This document shows, in pieces, positions 42,508-54,409 of a stretch of 64,000 nt of DNA. This DNA comes from Acanthococcus lagerstroemiae (taxonomy: Eukaryota > Arthropoda > Insecta > Hemiptera > Eriococcidae), in contig CM063106.1 in assembly GCA_031841125.1 (NCBI GenBank), positions 71,412,101 through 71,476,100 of the forward strand, written 5' to 3'. Numbering within the stretch: position 1 is the first letter of the stretch; each line of letters begins with the position of its first letter. The translations under genes and the position numbers were made by a program. The notes beneath the pieces are model-generated. The model was given only the letters and a program-made list of their open reading frames with translations. It was not told where the DNA came from and ran no database searches.

Positions 42508-42838
42508 TTTGAACATTGGGAGCTACTTTGAACAGCGGCACTTTTCAACTTTAGCGCGCGCTGGTGGTGAAGTTATGAACAATTTTTCCGCGTCCCTTCG
42601 ACATTAAGCAACTAGGTACTTGGACAGGTTGGTTTATACTGGCCGTATGCCCGTAACTTAAACCCTAAACTTAATGGCCAGTATAAACCAACCTGTCCAA
42701 GTACCTAGTTGCTTAATGTCGAAGGGACGCGGAAAAATTGCTCATAACTTCACTACCAGCGCGCGCTAAAGTTGAAAAGTGCCGCTGTTCAAAGTAGCCC
42801 CAATGTTCAAAGTAGTTCCCAATGTTCAAAGTAACTCC
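42508..42838. mobile_element. near-perfect foldback with 136-bp arms
   Basis: Left arm 42508-42643 and right arm 42676-42811 pair with only about four differences; the loop is 32 bp. The arms include GACAGGTTGGTTTATACTGG and TTTAGCGCGCGCTGGT. Beyond the right arm the unit ATGTTCAAAGTAGTTCCC is repeated to 42838. A transcript through it would form a long stable hairpin. Likely a MITE of unknown superfamily. Confidence 0.85.
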
Positions 42839-42923
42839 ACTTTATGGTTCGAATTCTTGAAGTGAGAATTTTCTCGTCTTCGTCTTTGGATTCTGTTTAT
42901 CTTTGATGGTGTATGTTGCATGG

Positions 42924-43122
42924 CAGTAGGACAAGAGATCATTCGATCCTCAATTATCCGGATTCTCACAATTATGCGGCTTTTGTCTCGGCTATCCGGA
43001 TATGACTAGCCCTCTCGATTATTGGACCTTTCTCTCGATTATCCAGACATGTAGATTAACCGGATTTTTAATCATCTGGACCTCTCAATTCACAATTAAT
43101 ACGCATAATCGAAGTTCTGCTG
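42924..43122. mobile_element. 199-bp pogo/Tigger-like MITE
   Basis: The right end on minus reads CAGCAGAACTTCGATTATGC and is followed by TA; the left end is CAGTAGGACAAGAGATCATT without a clear TA. CTCGATTATCCGGA-like motifs recur inside at least five times. Related to 8668-10432 and 11328-11831. Confidence 0.68.
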
Positions 43123-43124
43123 TA

Positions 43125-43690
43125 TGTCGTTGTCGATATTCGTGTCAGTTTACACGTTTACAACCTGCTGCTCAAAAGTATAATGGTGTTGGTGATTTAC
43201 GTTTTGGTTTTGGTAATTCGACGCACTGAGTTTGCCGAATTTCCATCGTGTTTTCCACGTGACTGGGAAAGTTGAAATCAGTCGTTGAATTTTAAAAACG
43301 TCTCGCACCAATGGTAATAAAAGCGTGATCGTATGTGCACTTTCTCTGATAATAAAATGAGATTACCTGGTCGCTTATGTATATATATCGCGTGTGTATC
43401 GCGTGCGTATTAATTAACAGCAATTAAGGACGGCGGCATAAAACGTTTTAGTTTTATTAACATCGTTTACTAAGTAAACGGAAGAAAGACTTAAGAAGCG
43501 GCGTGGTGTAGGCCTATGGGTGATACACCCGTACACGGTTACTGATTGTGAGTTTCCTCACTCTTCTTGGCATGTATCGGATACGGTAGCTCGCGCTGTA
43601 TTCTGTTACACGGCTCTCAGCAGTTATGTACGAAATTTCATGACGTAATTGGCGTTTAATATGCTGTGTGAATGTTTAGAGGCTTAGACT
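43125..43690. other. unassigned DNA
   Basis: Part 43320-43640 is relatively CG-rich and single-copy. No gene assigned. Confidence 0.4.
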
Positions 43691-44680
43691 ATCTAAACAG
43701 TACGATATTAATGGCTGAAATTTTCAAGAGTGTCAAGCCATCGAAATTTTAGAAATTGAAAATTTTCTGAAAAATGCAGATAATTTTGCAGGACTTTAGG
43801 AGAACGTTTTAAAGATAATTGCAAAAATTCAGAAGGAACTGGTTGAAAAATTAAACAAAATCAGAATAAATTTGTCGTTCAGGAGATTTTTAAAAAATTT
43901 AGTGTTCAGGTGACTGACTTTCAGGAGGCTCCAAGTTTCACGAGACCTGATAGTTCGAGAGTGTTCATCTGCCTTATAAATAACGTGCCAGCGAATCGGT
44001 TTTCCCAAAACTTAAGTTTCAGAACTCTACCCAATATTATTAGGATAAAGAGGGCATTACCTCTAACTACCTATAAGGAATCTAAAAGAATTTTCTATAT
44101 CGTGTTACATTAATCCAGGCACATATATACGTGAAGACAACCTAAAAGAGAAAAATATGAATTGAAAATGCTGCAAAAATAAGTGATCAGAGACAAGTCT
44201 TGAAGCATCTCAAGCAAGCTTGCTAGATTCTTAAAGAAACTCAGGAAATCGTAAGCTAGTAGGTATCAAACCAGGCCCACAACATCAGAAGAAGGAATTA
44301 TGGGAATAAATGATCGCATTTCGGGCTTCGGAGAATCTCAGCGATTCCTAAACAAGTCTGAAAGAGCCTTCAGGGGTTTAAACGAGTCTTGAAAATTTTG
44401 AAAAATTCTTGAAACATCTTAACTGAGTCTTGAACAGTTATAAAGGGTCTTAAGGAGTTCGGAATCATCTAACCGCGTCTCGAACTGGCTCAGCTAAACG
44501 AGTTTCGAGCCTGAAAAAATCCTAAACGAGTTTCAAGGCGTCTTGTACCAGTTCAGAATAATGCTTATAAGTCTTGATGACTTCTGGAAGAGTTTTATTA
44601 AAGTCTGAAAGAATTTTAATTACAGCTAGAACAATCATAAGTCTGAAACAAGCAGAGCGTCGCGAGCTCACTTGGCCGGG
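43691..44680. repeat. AGTCTT satellite array
   Basis: Dense AGTCTTG, GGGTCTTAAGGAGT and GAGTCTTGAACAG motifs, clearest at 44340-44600, with successive copies about 20-40 bp apart. Confidence 0.6.
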
Positions 44681-44689
44681 GGTCGGAAA

Positions 44690-45020
44690 TTGCTGAAAAA
44701 TGCTGACTCGGTACAAAAATTTTCCATTCAGACAAAAAAGGAATTAGTCCTTTTCTCATTTTGCTAACTGATGTTGATAATGCCGACACAATTATACAAC
44801 ATTTTTTCATTCAAGCTAATAAAAAAAAAATCTTGGCTACTTTTTCATTTTGTCATTCGATGTTAGAAAATGTCTATTTAATTACACGAAAAATCTTTAT
44901 CGAAGCTGAAGAAAATGAATAAATAAATAAATAAGAAGGGAAAAAGTCACGAATTAAAGATTCTTTTTATTTTGTCGACTGATGGTTCAACATGCCGACT
45001 AGACTGAATAGTTAAATTTG
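44690..45020. repeat. minisatellite with ATTTTGCTAACTGATG motifs
   Basis: CTCATTTTGCTAACTGATGT near 44756, TTCATTTTGTCATTCGATGT near 44847 and TTATTTTGTCGACTGATGGT near 44968 mark three units roughly 90-120 bp long. Related to 39390-39600. Confidence 0.55.
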
Positions 45021-45059
45021 CCAAAATACTGACTCCGAAGATTCGTGAGGGAGGTTCCC

Positions 45060-45400
45060 CGCACCATCGTTGGAAACAAGTCTCAAAAGCTAGCGTGTTT
45101 TGAAAAAGAGTCTAACCAGTTTTAAAAAGATTTGAGAGAGTCTGAAATCAGCGATGAAAAGGCTTAGCAAGCTGTAACTATTCCTAGTTTTAGAGGCTTA
45201 TATAAATACTAAATAATCTTGAAAAAATGTGGAAGCGTAGTCTCGAAAGACCTTAATCAAGTATCAAAGAGTTATGAAAAGTTATACAAAAGTTTTGAAC
45301 AGTTAATTTATCTTAAAGATGCCGGAGAGAGTCTAACAACTTCTTAATAACTACTGACGGAATTAGCCAGTCTTGAGTAAATCATTTTGCTCTCTGAGTG
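45060..45400. repeat. AGTCTT satellite array
   Basis: AAGTCTCAAAAGCTAGCG, AAGAGTCTAACCAGT, GAGAGTCTGAAATCAG and GCGTAGTCTCGAAAG recur. Confidence 0.5.
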
Positions 45401-47730
45401 AAGAAAATTGAATAGTATTATGATATAAATATTTTCAAAAATGTATTATATATTTGAGAAACCTGTAAGTTGAAAAAATTTGGTAACAGACTTTGGAACC
45501 TTTTAATTTTTTTATCTTCTGAATTGCCTTTCCCAGGAATGTTTCCCGGATCCGCCACTGCTTTAAAATGAATGAAAAAGAAGATATCATTTGCATGAAA
45601 AATGATCTTGAAGAATCCAAATTTCATAGGCTTAGTTTCATCTTTAAAGTAAAGTCCAGTCAGTCCTGAAGAGTGTGGTTGAAAAGTTCCAAGAAATTCC
45701 AGAAAAATCTTCCGAATGTCTCCTCAACTCATGAAATATTCTCAAATCTCCGGAATTAAATTTGTCGGAATAGCGTTCAGATTTTTCAAATTTTACGAAA
45801 TCTTATCAAATGTTTAAAATTTTTGTATTTTTTGGTACGTCTCCTGAATTTTTGCCAAACGTTCTTTTTTGCTCACTAAAATATTTTCACAATGGAATTG
45901 CAAACGTGACATAATTCATCCAACTATGTCATAGAAAAGAAATGAAAAAAGTTGCATACTTCGGTCTTTTTTTTCTCGAAACATTCTAATTACACTGATG
46001 ACAGATTTTAGACGCACAAGTACTAGCCACATAGTAAACACCTGAAAATCAAAAAGGAATTCAAATTTGTTCCATTAGGTAACTTCAGATTACTTTATGT
46101 ACATATGATTTTGCATAATGTAGTTAGCCAGCAACACTGGACAACTTTGATGTTGATTCTCCTGAATTTTCGTTACAATGCGTTAAAATTATTAGTGAAT
46201 TCTGGTAAATTTTTTTATCACCTGAGTTCTCTTAAATTTTGAAACGGTACTCCTGAAATTCTCTCGGTTATGATTCTCAGAAACCTCGTCTCCTTGACAA
46301 GCCCATTGAAATGACCAGTCGAAAGGGTTAGACGGACATAAGAATGTATATTGTATGGGAAATAAATGGAGCTACTGCTGCCAGCTAGTTATTTTCAACC
46401 CTCGCATTTGCAAAGCGACCGCCGGTCAGACGCTGTTGTCTCTCGTCGCCAAATTAACATTAGTTGGGAATTGAATCCAATCGAACGTGAAATTTGCTTC
46501 GGCGTCAAGGCGAAAGCAAGTTCAATTTATATTCGTCGAAGGCAAATTAATAAACTACCTTCTGGTAAACAACGTCGAGTGGATTCCATTTAATAACGGT
46601 GGCGAAGGAACCTCAAGTCACAAAAGTAAATGCTTCACATAGCTAAAATACGCAGGAAGATCGCAATAATCAAATTTTTGATTTTAATGCTACAAGATAG
46701 CGACGGCATCTAGCGCCTTCAGTAAGCTCTGTTGGGCGATCATTGCAACCTTCAAAAAGGGTGGAGCATTTGAAAAAATTGTTGAAATAGGAGTTTCTTT
46801 AGTCGCTGATTTCAAAAATGTCCAAGTATCTAAGACCCAATAAATTTCCATAGGGTACTGGTAATCAGTTATAAATTACTAGTATTTTATAACCTAATTT
46901 CTAAATCCTTCCCATTTAGTTATTGGTTATGGTGACAGAGGACTTTAATATTTCATTTGATTACAATAATTAATTACAGTTAATGGTCTAAACATTTTAT
47001 TTTTACTGGTTAAGGTTATGGTTACAAACCTTAATGTAGTATATGAAAACACAAGGTCGAGTCAATAAATCTGCGGGACTTTCAATGATTGTGCGTAAAC
47101 GCATTCAATTTTGTAGCACCCCTCCACATGGGCATGCTCTAAAAACTGGGATGAATGACGAAAAATGCTAACTACGGTGCTTGAATGTACGTATTATTTG
47201 AATTTCGACCTTACCACTAGCTCGACTAGCAACAAAATGTCCTCTCTTCGGCCAGGCAGTGCGCATTTCCTCGTACAGCCGTCGTCTCCCACCACTGTGC
47301 AGTAGGTTTAACGGGAAAAGTGCTCTCTGATTGAATGGTGTGAAGTGAGAATACAGTGTTGACTAAAATGCAACGGAAAAATGCTTTCTTCCTTCATCAC
47401 TTTTTACACGGCAACTCTCGCGTAGCGTGATCACCCGTTTCAATTTAACTGCGACAAATAAGTATTTCATCTAGAATTAGATTCCGCCCTGAATTAGGTA
47501 TCAAAATTCAGGTATCGAAACATGGGTTTCTAGCTCACTGATCTCACTTATTTCATCAGATTTTTGTTCCGATCCGGATTCCAAAAGTTGAATTCGGTGT
47601 TTGGCGACCGAGTAGAGTCGGAAGCTAAATCAAACGGAGCTCACTGCAACTGATGATTTCAAGAAACTCATGCCTCCTCGAGTTGTTTGGTTTTTCCCGG
47701 TCTAGTTAAATTTTTGCTCTCTTAAGCGTG
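45401..47730. other. unassigned DNA
   Basis: About 2.3 kb with no assignable gene or element. 46360-46590 has a plus frame without known motifs. Confidence 0.45.
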
Positions 47731-48085
47731 AAATTCAGATTTTCGGAGTTTGCAATTATGGTGGATCAAAAATCTGATGGGCACTCCTAATTAGTGATCT
47801 AAAATCCTCTATTTCGAAATTTTGTTTGATTTATCAGGCAAGTCAATCCTGTCTTCTCCCAACAGTGAAATTTCGATTATAGGTATCAAACGGGAACCGA
47901 AATGAAAATCTGATGGGATATTCTAAACAGGCGATCCGAAGAATCCCTATTTCAACGTTTGGTTCTGTTTTCAGAAACATTGCGCCTTCGTTTAAGGAAT
48001 AAATATCGATTTTGAGAGTCCAAGTGGGAACCGGATTGAAAATCTGGAGGGATATTCTAAATTTTTCCTCCAACTTGTTATTTCT
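47731..48085. repeat. tandem repeat, about 130-bp unit, three copies
   Basis: Units start near 47731, 47866 and 47996: each has GATTTT or GATTAT, then GTATCAAACGGGAACCG-like, then AAAATCTGATGGGATATTCT-like sequence, then a CTATTTC and TTTG segment. The minus frame of 76 codons across it is repeat-derived. Confidence 0.6.
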
Positions 48086-48089
48086 TTTT

Positions 48090-49410
48090 CAACATTTGAT
48101 TAATTCTTCCGCCTGTCGAGCAGGTTTATGTTTTTAAAACCTCTTCCCTCCCCACAAATTAATATGTTGCATAACGTGTTCACTTCGACAAAACGTTTCT
48201 GATTTAATGTACCTTTTCTTAAGGTGCATCACATCTATTCTCCACTCGCATCGACATTACTGGACACTAAGTATCTGAAATAACTTAATTAGACAGCTCT
48301 GGCCTAATTGAACTTAGGGCCCTCAGTGAGCAAGCACATGGGCTTCTCAGTCCTCGCTCATAATCTTGCCGGGGAAATGCATTAATTTTTACTCACACTG
48401 TCATTAGTCGCCGCTCGGAGACCCAGAGGGGTTAGTCAGTGGCGGTTACCGATCAGTCCATGTGGTCAATTCGATACAGAAATGAGTGATCAAACTTAAC
48501 AAATGACGAATGGGTATATGGGTATCCAAAACTGTTAAAGAAGACCTTTTTCTAAATAAACTAATAAAACAAATCTCCATGGAAATGTATATTAACAATA
48601 CAGATGCAGACTGCAGTCGCCAGCAACAACACGGCTGAAGACTGCCGTCGCGCAGCAACAGTACGCTATCTAAGATCAAGATCAATGAACACATGGCTGG
48701 AAGAAACATAAATTTCCATGGAAATACGTAATGCGGAGATCGGTAGGAATGGGTCTTCTTGATTTTGATTCTCGCCTCAGAAGTTAACGCTCAAAAAGTA
48801 GCCATTTAACGTTTTTTTCGTTTATGTGCCAAAGCAAAGACAAGAAAATGTTAAAAGTTGTTACAAGTTTTCTAGCCAGTGACTTCCGGATGATATGGTA
48901 TTTTGTGTTGCCATTTCAGGGCTGGCTACGATGAACTTTCATTTTTGTTATTATAAAGTAGTAAATAACCCCACGAGTGCCCATCGCAATTTGGACCCTC
49001 TATTTTCATTGCTTTGCGCAATTCATCCGAAGTGTGTACGAGGAAGGAAGATCGAAAGAGTTGGATGGAACTGAGAATAATTCAAGGAGATATCTCCGAA
49101 AGGTAATCTGCATCCTGTGGAACAAGGAACTGCAAAGGTAGACCGGAACATTGCAGCAATAGTAGGGAACCACCAACCGAAGGTTGGATGGTCTCGTAGA
49201 AGTTGAGCGATGAGAGGAGGTCCATTGATATGCCACTTGGCGCTACGACCTCCTTCCCATCTGACAGTAATAAGGGGAAAAAGCCTGTACAATCTGTAAA
49301 GAAGAATTTTAAAAATTCTAAAATACAGCAAGAGCTTTAAAGAAGTCTTGAAAAGTCACAAAGAAGCAATGAAGAGGCTTGAAGTTGTTAAATAAATTCT
49401 CGAAGCATCA
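48090..49410. other. unassigned DNA
   Basis: No gene assigned. A short palindromic pair of TTTCCATGGAAAT occurs near 48577 and 48712. A small AGTCTT piece lies at 49310-49400. Confidence 0.4.
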
Positions 49411-49680
49411 GGCATATGCGTGCCAGGCCATCCGGAATTTTCTCAGTTGCCTGGCGGGCCACTCCACCCTTGTTCAGAGTATTTCCCCCGACATCTCTCA
49501 TTCCTCCCTAATGGACCGACTAGGCCCATCTCCGAGCTCGATCTTCAGTTGATCGCCGCGTTTAGCACATCCAAACTTCAGCTTCTCAACTTAATTATCA
49601 CTTTCGTGGAAACAGTTTCCAGGATCAATCAAAGGAAAAACTAAATATAGTTTCCTTATGGTGGTCCCATCACACCTGCT
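49411..49680 (+). other. possible LINE-associated sequence
   Basis: GCCAGGCCATCCGGAATTTT, followed by CAGTTGCCTGGCGGGCC, resembles the start of the stretch at 16512-16550. It lies just upstream of an RT relic on the same strand and may be part of it or of another repeat. Confidence 0.3.
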
Positions 49681-49689
49681 TGCGCTCGT

Positions 49690-50690
49690 AAATTTATAGA
49701 TGCAGAGGGAGAAGCCGTGGTGAGGCTAACTGACTGCGTATCGGAGCCCTTTGAGCTCTCAAAAGAGGTATGTCAAGAGTGTATCCTGTCGTCTGTTTTG
49801 TGTTAATAACTCCTGTGAACTCATTATGAGACGTAGCCTTGGGGGATGGCAAGGTGGAATCAACATCGGAGGGCGGATCGTCAGCGATCTCCGCTTTGCT
49901 GATGACACAACGCTTTGCGCCAATTCTATGGAAGAAATGGCAGAACTATTTTCTCACGTCGAAGAGGAGAGTCTAAGATGCGGATTAATGGTAAACAATG
50001 CCAAAACAAAAACCGTAAAAATCCACAGAGCTGACGTGTTGCCACAGACAAATGTCCTAAATGCCTATGAGAAAGTAGACCAGTATAGATTCCGCAGATC
50101 CATGTTAGACAAAAAGGGCGGATCGACTATGGAGTTACGAAGAAGAATAGCACTTTGCAAAGAAACAGCAAACAAACTGATCGTAATCTGAAAGGATAGA
50201 TCGATCACTCGGCGCACAAAGAACAAACTGATGTGGACTCTTACCAGTGTTCATGTATGAAGCAGAGACGTGGACAATTGAAGAAAATGATAGACGCAGA
50301 ATAGAGGCCTTTGAGATGTTGTGTGCTACAGACGAATGCTTAGGGTGGTTTGGACAGAGAAAAGAACAAATAACTCAATCCTTGCAGAGTTGCGAGTCCA
50401 ACCACGATTGTCCACGGTCTGCAGCCAACGGTTCTTAAAATTGTTTAACCACATTGTCCGACGATCAAGCGAGTCCTTGAAAAAGCTCATTGTGGAAGGC
50501 AAGGTCGAGGGAAGGAGAATGCGCGACCGTTCGCTAGAGATGGTTGGGTCAGCTAATGGAGCCCTTCGATCGAACTTAAGGTACGGCGATTCGTGACGTG
50601 GAGAACCGGCACCAGTGGCGGGATATGGTCAACGCATTGTGATGTAGGATCGCCAGGCATCAGCCATGATGCAAGGAGCGATGATGATGA
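49690..50690 (+). pseudogene. RTE-like reverse transcriptase, C-terminal half
   Basis: Plus frames read IDAEGEAVVRLTDCVSEPFE, LSKEVCQECILS (an altered KGVRQGCILSP block with the key Gln retained), then from 49751 LGGWQGGINIGGRIVSDLRF and FADDTTLCANSMEEMAELFS: the FADD catalytic block is intact at 49895-49906. Then LRRRIALCKETANKL, VFMYEAETWTIEENDRRRIE, AFEMLCATDE, CYRRMLRVVWTEKRTNNSIL, LFNHIVRRSSESLKKLIVEG and a final WRDMVNAL near 50620. Only a few frameshifts separate well-preserved blocks, so this copy is younger than the others of its kind in the window. The endonuclease and N-terminal RT are missing. Ends near a run of GATGATGATGACCA typical of such tails. Confidence 0.9.
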
Positions 50691-50694
50691 CCAT

Positions 50695-51920
50695 TTCGCA
50701 AGGTAACCTTCATGTGACAGAAAATACTTCTCGCTGGAATAACACGCCGAAACTATGACAGGGTGTACTCGTTGATTCAATAAAGAAATAAGAGATGACA
50801 TATGCAATAGTGATTTAGAGACACGAGTTGGTTCTCAGTGTCAGTACTCGAATAGCAAACTGTTGACTCCTGTCCAGTATCGCCGAGCTTCGCTCGCTTC
50901 CCAGGTACCTACGTCTGGAATCGCCCAATCAATTTATCCTCTTTACTCCATCTAAGTATGCACTTCGAGACTTCTATCTACATTAGTAATTACACGAAGC
51001 GAAAACAGATCGGCCACGATGCGCATCCGGTATCTAGTTGAACGTGTACCGATCACGATTCCCTGTCGCTCGTTAGTATTGATTTTGAAAACGAAGCGAT
51101 CGCTCGGCCTGAACGAATTTTAAAATGACTGTGCGGAATGACCGGAACGTGAGATATTGACTAGTTAAGACGCGAGCCAGCTCAGACGATAATCCGCCAA
51201 GAACGGAAATAACGAGAACAGGTATGTGTGCGAGTCATAGGGCGCGTTTTAATCGAAAATCAAATTATATACGAGAGCGTACATAAGGTATACAGGTGAG
51301 TACAGTAAAGAGAGCACACAGCAATCTAGTTTTCCGGCTGCACTTTCAGGTTGCGTGATAGTCGGCAAAATTTTATTCGTAATTGGAATCACTCGGCCCG
51401 TCATTGCAGCGTGGTTACATCGGCCCTCTTTCATAGACCTTCCACTTTAATCTGCGAAGCGCAAACGGATTCGTGGATGGAGTGAGGTGTTGAGAGGAAC
51501 TGCAGGTTGCAATTTCGAAAAACATCGGAAGTAGAATTCAGTCAGCAATTCTCAGAATCCAGTTTTAATTGGGAAATGTCGACCCTGTTTTTATACTGAC
51601 AATAAGTACTACCTATTTGGTGCTGGATCACCGTGACCAGTTTTAGAGCAATATTCTCAAGTATGAGCTTGGGAAGTAGTTACATTAACTATGAGTACCT
51701 GTAACTAAGGAGAAGAAGGCATGTGTTCAGACCCGACGGAATGAGGGCTGAATTTGCATAAGGGACCGAAGTGCGCCATGTTTTAGAGACGCTTGGCTGA
51801 AAGGGAAACCCAGATAAAAACAGTAAAACGGGAGGAATAAAGAGGGCAGATTGAAGAAAAAAAACGAAAACGGGCCATGGCCCACCAGGGCGCACAGTAG
51901 TCAGTCTTTTCCCGAAAACG
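50695..51920. other. unassigned, partly CpG-rich DNA
   Basis: No gene assigned. 50990-51240 is relatively rich in CG and not repeated. Confidence 0.4.
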
Positions 51921-51924
51921 AGAA

Positions 51925-52345
51925 GTTGAAGAACTTGCAGTTCGACTCAGCTGGTGTTTATCATTCCACTTGATGGACTGGTAATATTCTGAAAATTTGA
52001 ACGCAATTTGATAAAGTATTTTATGAGAACATACTTTGACTTTCTACTCTCAGTTATCCACAAAGAACACAAAAATGGAATTCAAAAAAATCTATTCCTC
52101 CGCATCCAAACTCTCATAACGGAAAATGCAAAAATTGTTTTCTCAGAAATATCCAGATTTGATGCTGAGTCAATAAAATTTCGCCGGGAAGAATGAGAAG
52201 AATGACAATCACGATGCAGAACGTTATTTTTTACACTTTCATCCGTGAAGAGGGAGTGGGAGGGGGTATTGGCTTGAGATTTTTACGGTGATGGCCTGAA
52301 AAGCTGAATTTTCTCAGTCTGGTCTCATTCCGCTCCTAGTTTACA
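51925..52345. repeat. repeat Y, copy 1
   Basis: Aligns with 58855-59395 on the same strand: ATTCCACTTGATGGAC, TTTTATGAGAACATA, ACACAAAAATG, ATCCAAACTCTCAT and GAGTCAATAAAATTTC recur in order. No coding or terminal repeats identified. Confidence 0.7.
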
Positions 52346-52568
52346 TGTCGTTAGCGTTACATATGTGTGATTTTGCTGCGTAAAGGTTAATACTCTGAGA
52401 TGTCAAAATAATTAAATAATAAAAAAAAAGTCTCTAGAACAAGCCAGCATAAGAGCATCATGTGCAGGAAAATATGTAAGAATGCACTCATTGATTAACG
52501 CAGGTAAACAAGTTATTATGCAATATGCACATCACAGTAAGCTAATGAACGGTGTATAAACTCTTTAC

Positions 52569-53215
52569 TTCACTCTGGGGCACTGGTGTAAGAACAGAAG
52601 GGGGGCGGTTAGAACCTCAACACTGTCAAAAAGAGAATTTCAGAATGTATTTCAGCGCATTCCTCAATGAGATAACGGGATATGTGCTGTAGCGACCACT
52701 ACCCCTCTAGACTGAGACCATCCTATGTTGGTGCTCTGAGGGTCGAAAGATGGTGGATTTCGGGATGAATCTTCCCCTTGGGCTTCCTTTCCATAGTTGT
52801 AATGTTGGATTGTGGATAAGATTTCACTTGCTGAAGCGTATAACGATGCACGCATGTCAAAGTTCGCACCCTTGGTCTCGGAAAGTACCCTTTTGAGTAT
52901 CGTATTGGTAACCAGAGGGACGCATTGAGGCTGGCCCGAGCCTCCATTTGACCTCTCCGCTTATAATTCGCGTTGTCCGGCCAGGGCCACTATGGGACTT
53001 CCTACTGACCGTGGCAACGCTCACCCAGCATTCACTTGGAATTCGGGTGCACCACTGATGAACTGTGCTTCCTTCCTTCGCCCCTCACCTCCTGGTCTTG
53101 GTACGTATGGCGATGCAGGATCAGGCTCGCACACCGGATATACTAAATTAAGAACGTGTCTTTGCTTCCTATCCAAATCAATATGAAACCCAGTGTCAAG
53201 TTTTCACATAAATGT
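52569..53215. repeat. repeat X, fuller copy
   Basis: Joins three segments found apart elsewhere: 52569-52790 (like 37855-38075), 52845-53110 (like 26537-26810) and 53112-53215 (like 38345-38455). This shows they belong to one parent repeat. It ends at the start of SINE family 2 copy c. Confidence 0.72.
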
Positions 53216-53221
53216 TGACTC

Positions 53222-53665
53222 CTTCTTCAGGCGCCATATACGATGCCGGATGTTGGCGGTCGCGGTTTCTGACGCGCGACTCCCTAGGAATGTTAGTCGG
53301 GGTAGTTTACCGTTGCTTTTCCCGCGGTTTTGTCGCATTAAAGTTTTCCTTCTCTGTGCCGGGAGTGTGCAGTCAGAGTTCGCTTACTAGCCACGTGTTT
53401 TACGACGTTGAGTAAGCTGGCCACGAAGTGCCCACGCACAGTACCAATCGTTCTGATCTGGTGGTAACATGCCGTGTGGTTATAATGCCTTGTTCATTCG
53501 AACTGGTAGGGTTACAGGACGCGTTATCTTCCCACCTCGATTGGTAGTCCCTAAGTTCGCTAGGATGTTACTGGGGGTATTCGAATATCACTAGCTTTCC
53601 GGCGTTGGTGGGACTCGAACCAGGATTGCGAAGCGGGCACGTTACACACTTGACCACACAGCGAC
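53222..53665 (-). mobile_element. SINE family 2, copy c, near full length
   Basis: On minus: A box-like TGTGGTCAAGTGTGTAACGT at 53658, B box GGTTCGAGTCCCACCAACGC near 53622, then a body of about 380 bp ending with GGCGCCTGAAGAAGGAG. It is the most complete copy of the family. A-like and B-like boxes are 37 bp apart, as expected for a tRNA head. Confidence 0.87.
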
Positions 53666-53679
53666 TATGAGACACTACG

Positions 53680-54404
53680 GACATAATGAAATTGATTTTT
53701 TATACGAAGCCCTCCCGCCACCGAATGCCAATACAAGTGCGACTCTGACATAGTTTCTCTTTTTCATTCCATATACACTTGAGTACTCTTCCTCGAATTT
53801 CAAATCTTCTTACTAAAGAAAAAAAAAATGTACATGAAGAACGAGGAATTGAAATTGGAACATTCAGTTACCTAGCCATAATATTTAATTATTATTTCTC
53901 GATCTCTTACTTTCGATGCCCTAACTCCAATTAAGAACGATTATGCCTTCTATTAGATACGTCGAAAAAAGTGGGGGTGGGGAGTGGGGAGCTCAAAGCT
54001 ATTTACTTTGAATCGCTTATTTCTAGGCGCAACTAACGAAAGTTACGAAAGAGTTTCTAATTGAAGGAGCGATTATAGTAAAACGACAAAACGACAAAGG
54101 ACTGTATTTCAAATACATAAGCGAAAAAAAACAAACTTTTCTCTTGTCGGTTTCTATAAATGATTTCCCTTAAGACCACTGAATTTTTAAATTAAATGTA
54201 CATAGATTTTGTTGTGTTTTTCAATTTTTCCAAAATATTTACGATTTCTCGTTTTAACATTTTTTTGATAACCTTTTAGGATTTTTTTTTTAATGTAGAG
54301 CATGATTTTCATCTAATAAAAAAGCTTTCTACATAATATTACAAAAATAAAAAACAAGTTCTTACTATCTTTTTAAAAACAGGGTTTTCCAACCGTGGAT
54401 ATGT
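53680..54404. other. unassigned AT-rich DNA
   Basis: No gene or repeat assigned. Confidence 0.45.
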
Positions 54405-54409
54405 TAGAT

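Noticed and set aside
43691..45400. CRISPR-like array
   Set aside because: Repeats are highly diverged, spacing is irregular, there are no unique constant-length spacers, and the context is eukaryotic.
49006..49331. Two overlapping minus-strand frames of 76 and 102 codons
   Set aside because: No known motif, and the frames overlap without a reason to prefer either.
53600..53665. A real tRNA gene on minus
   Set aside because: It is the head of SINE family 2, repeated with decay in other copies.
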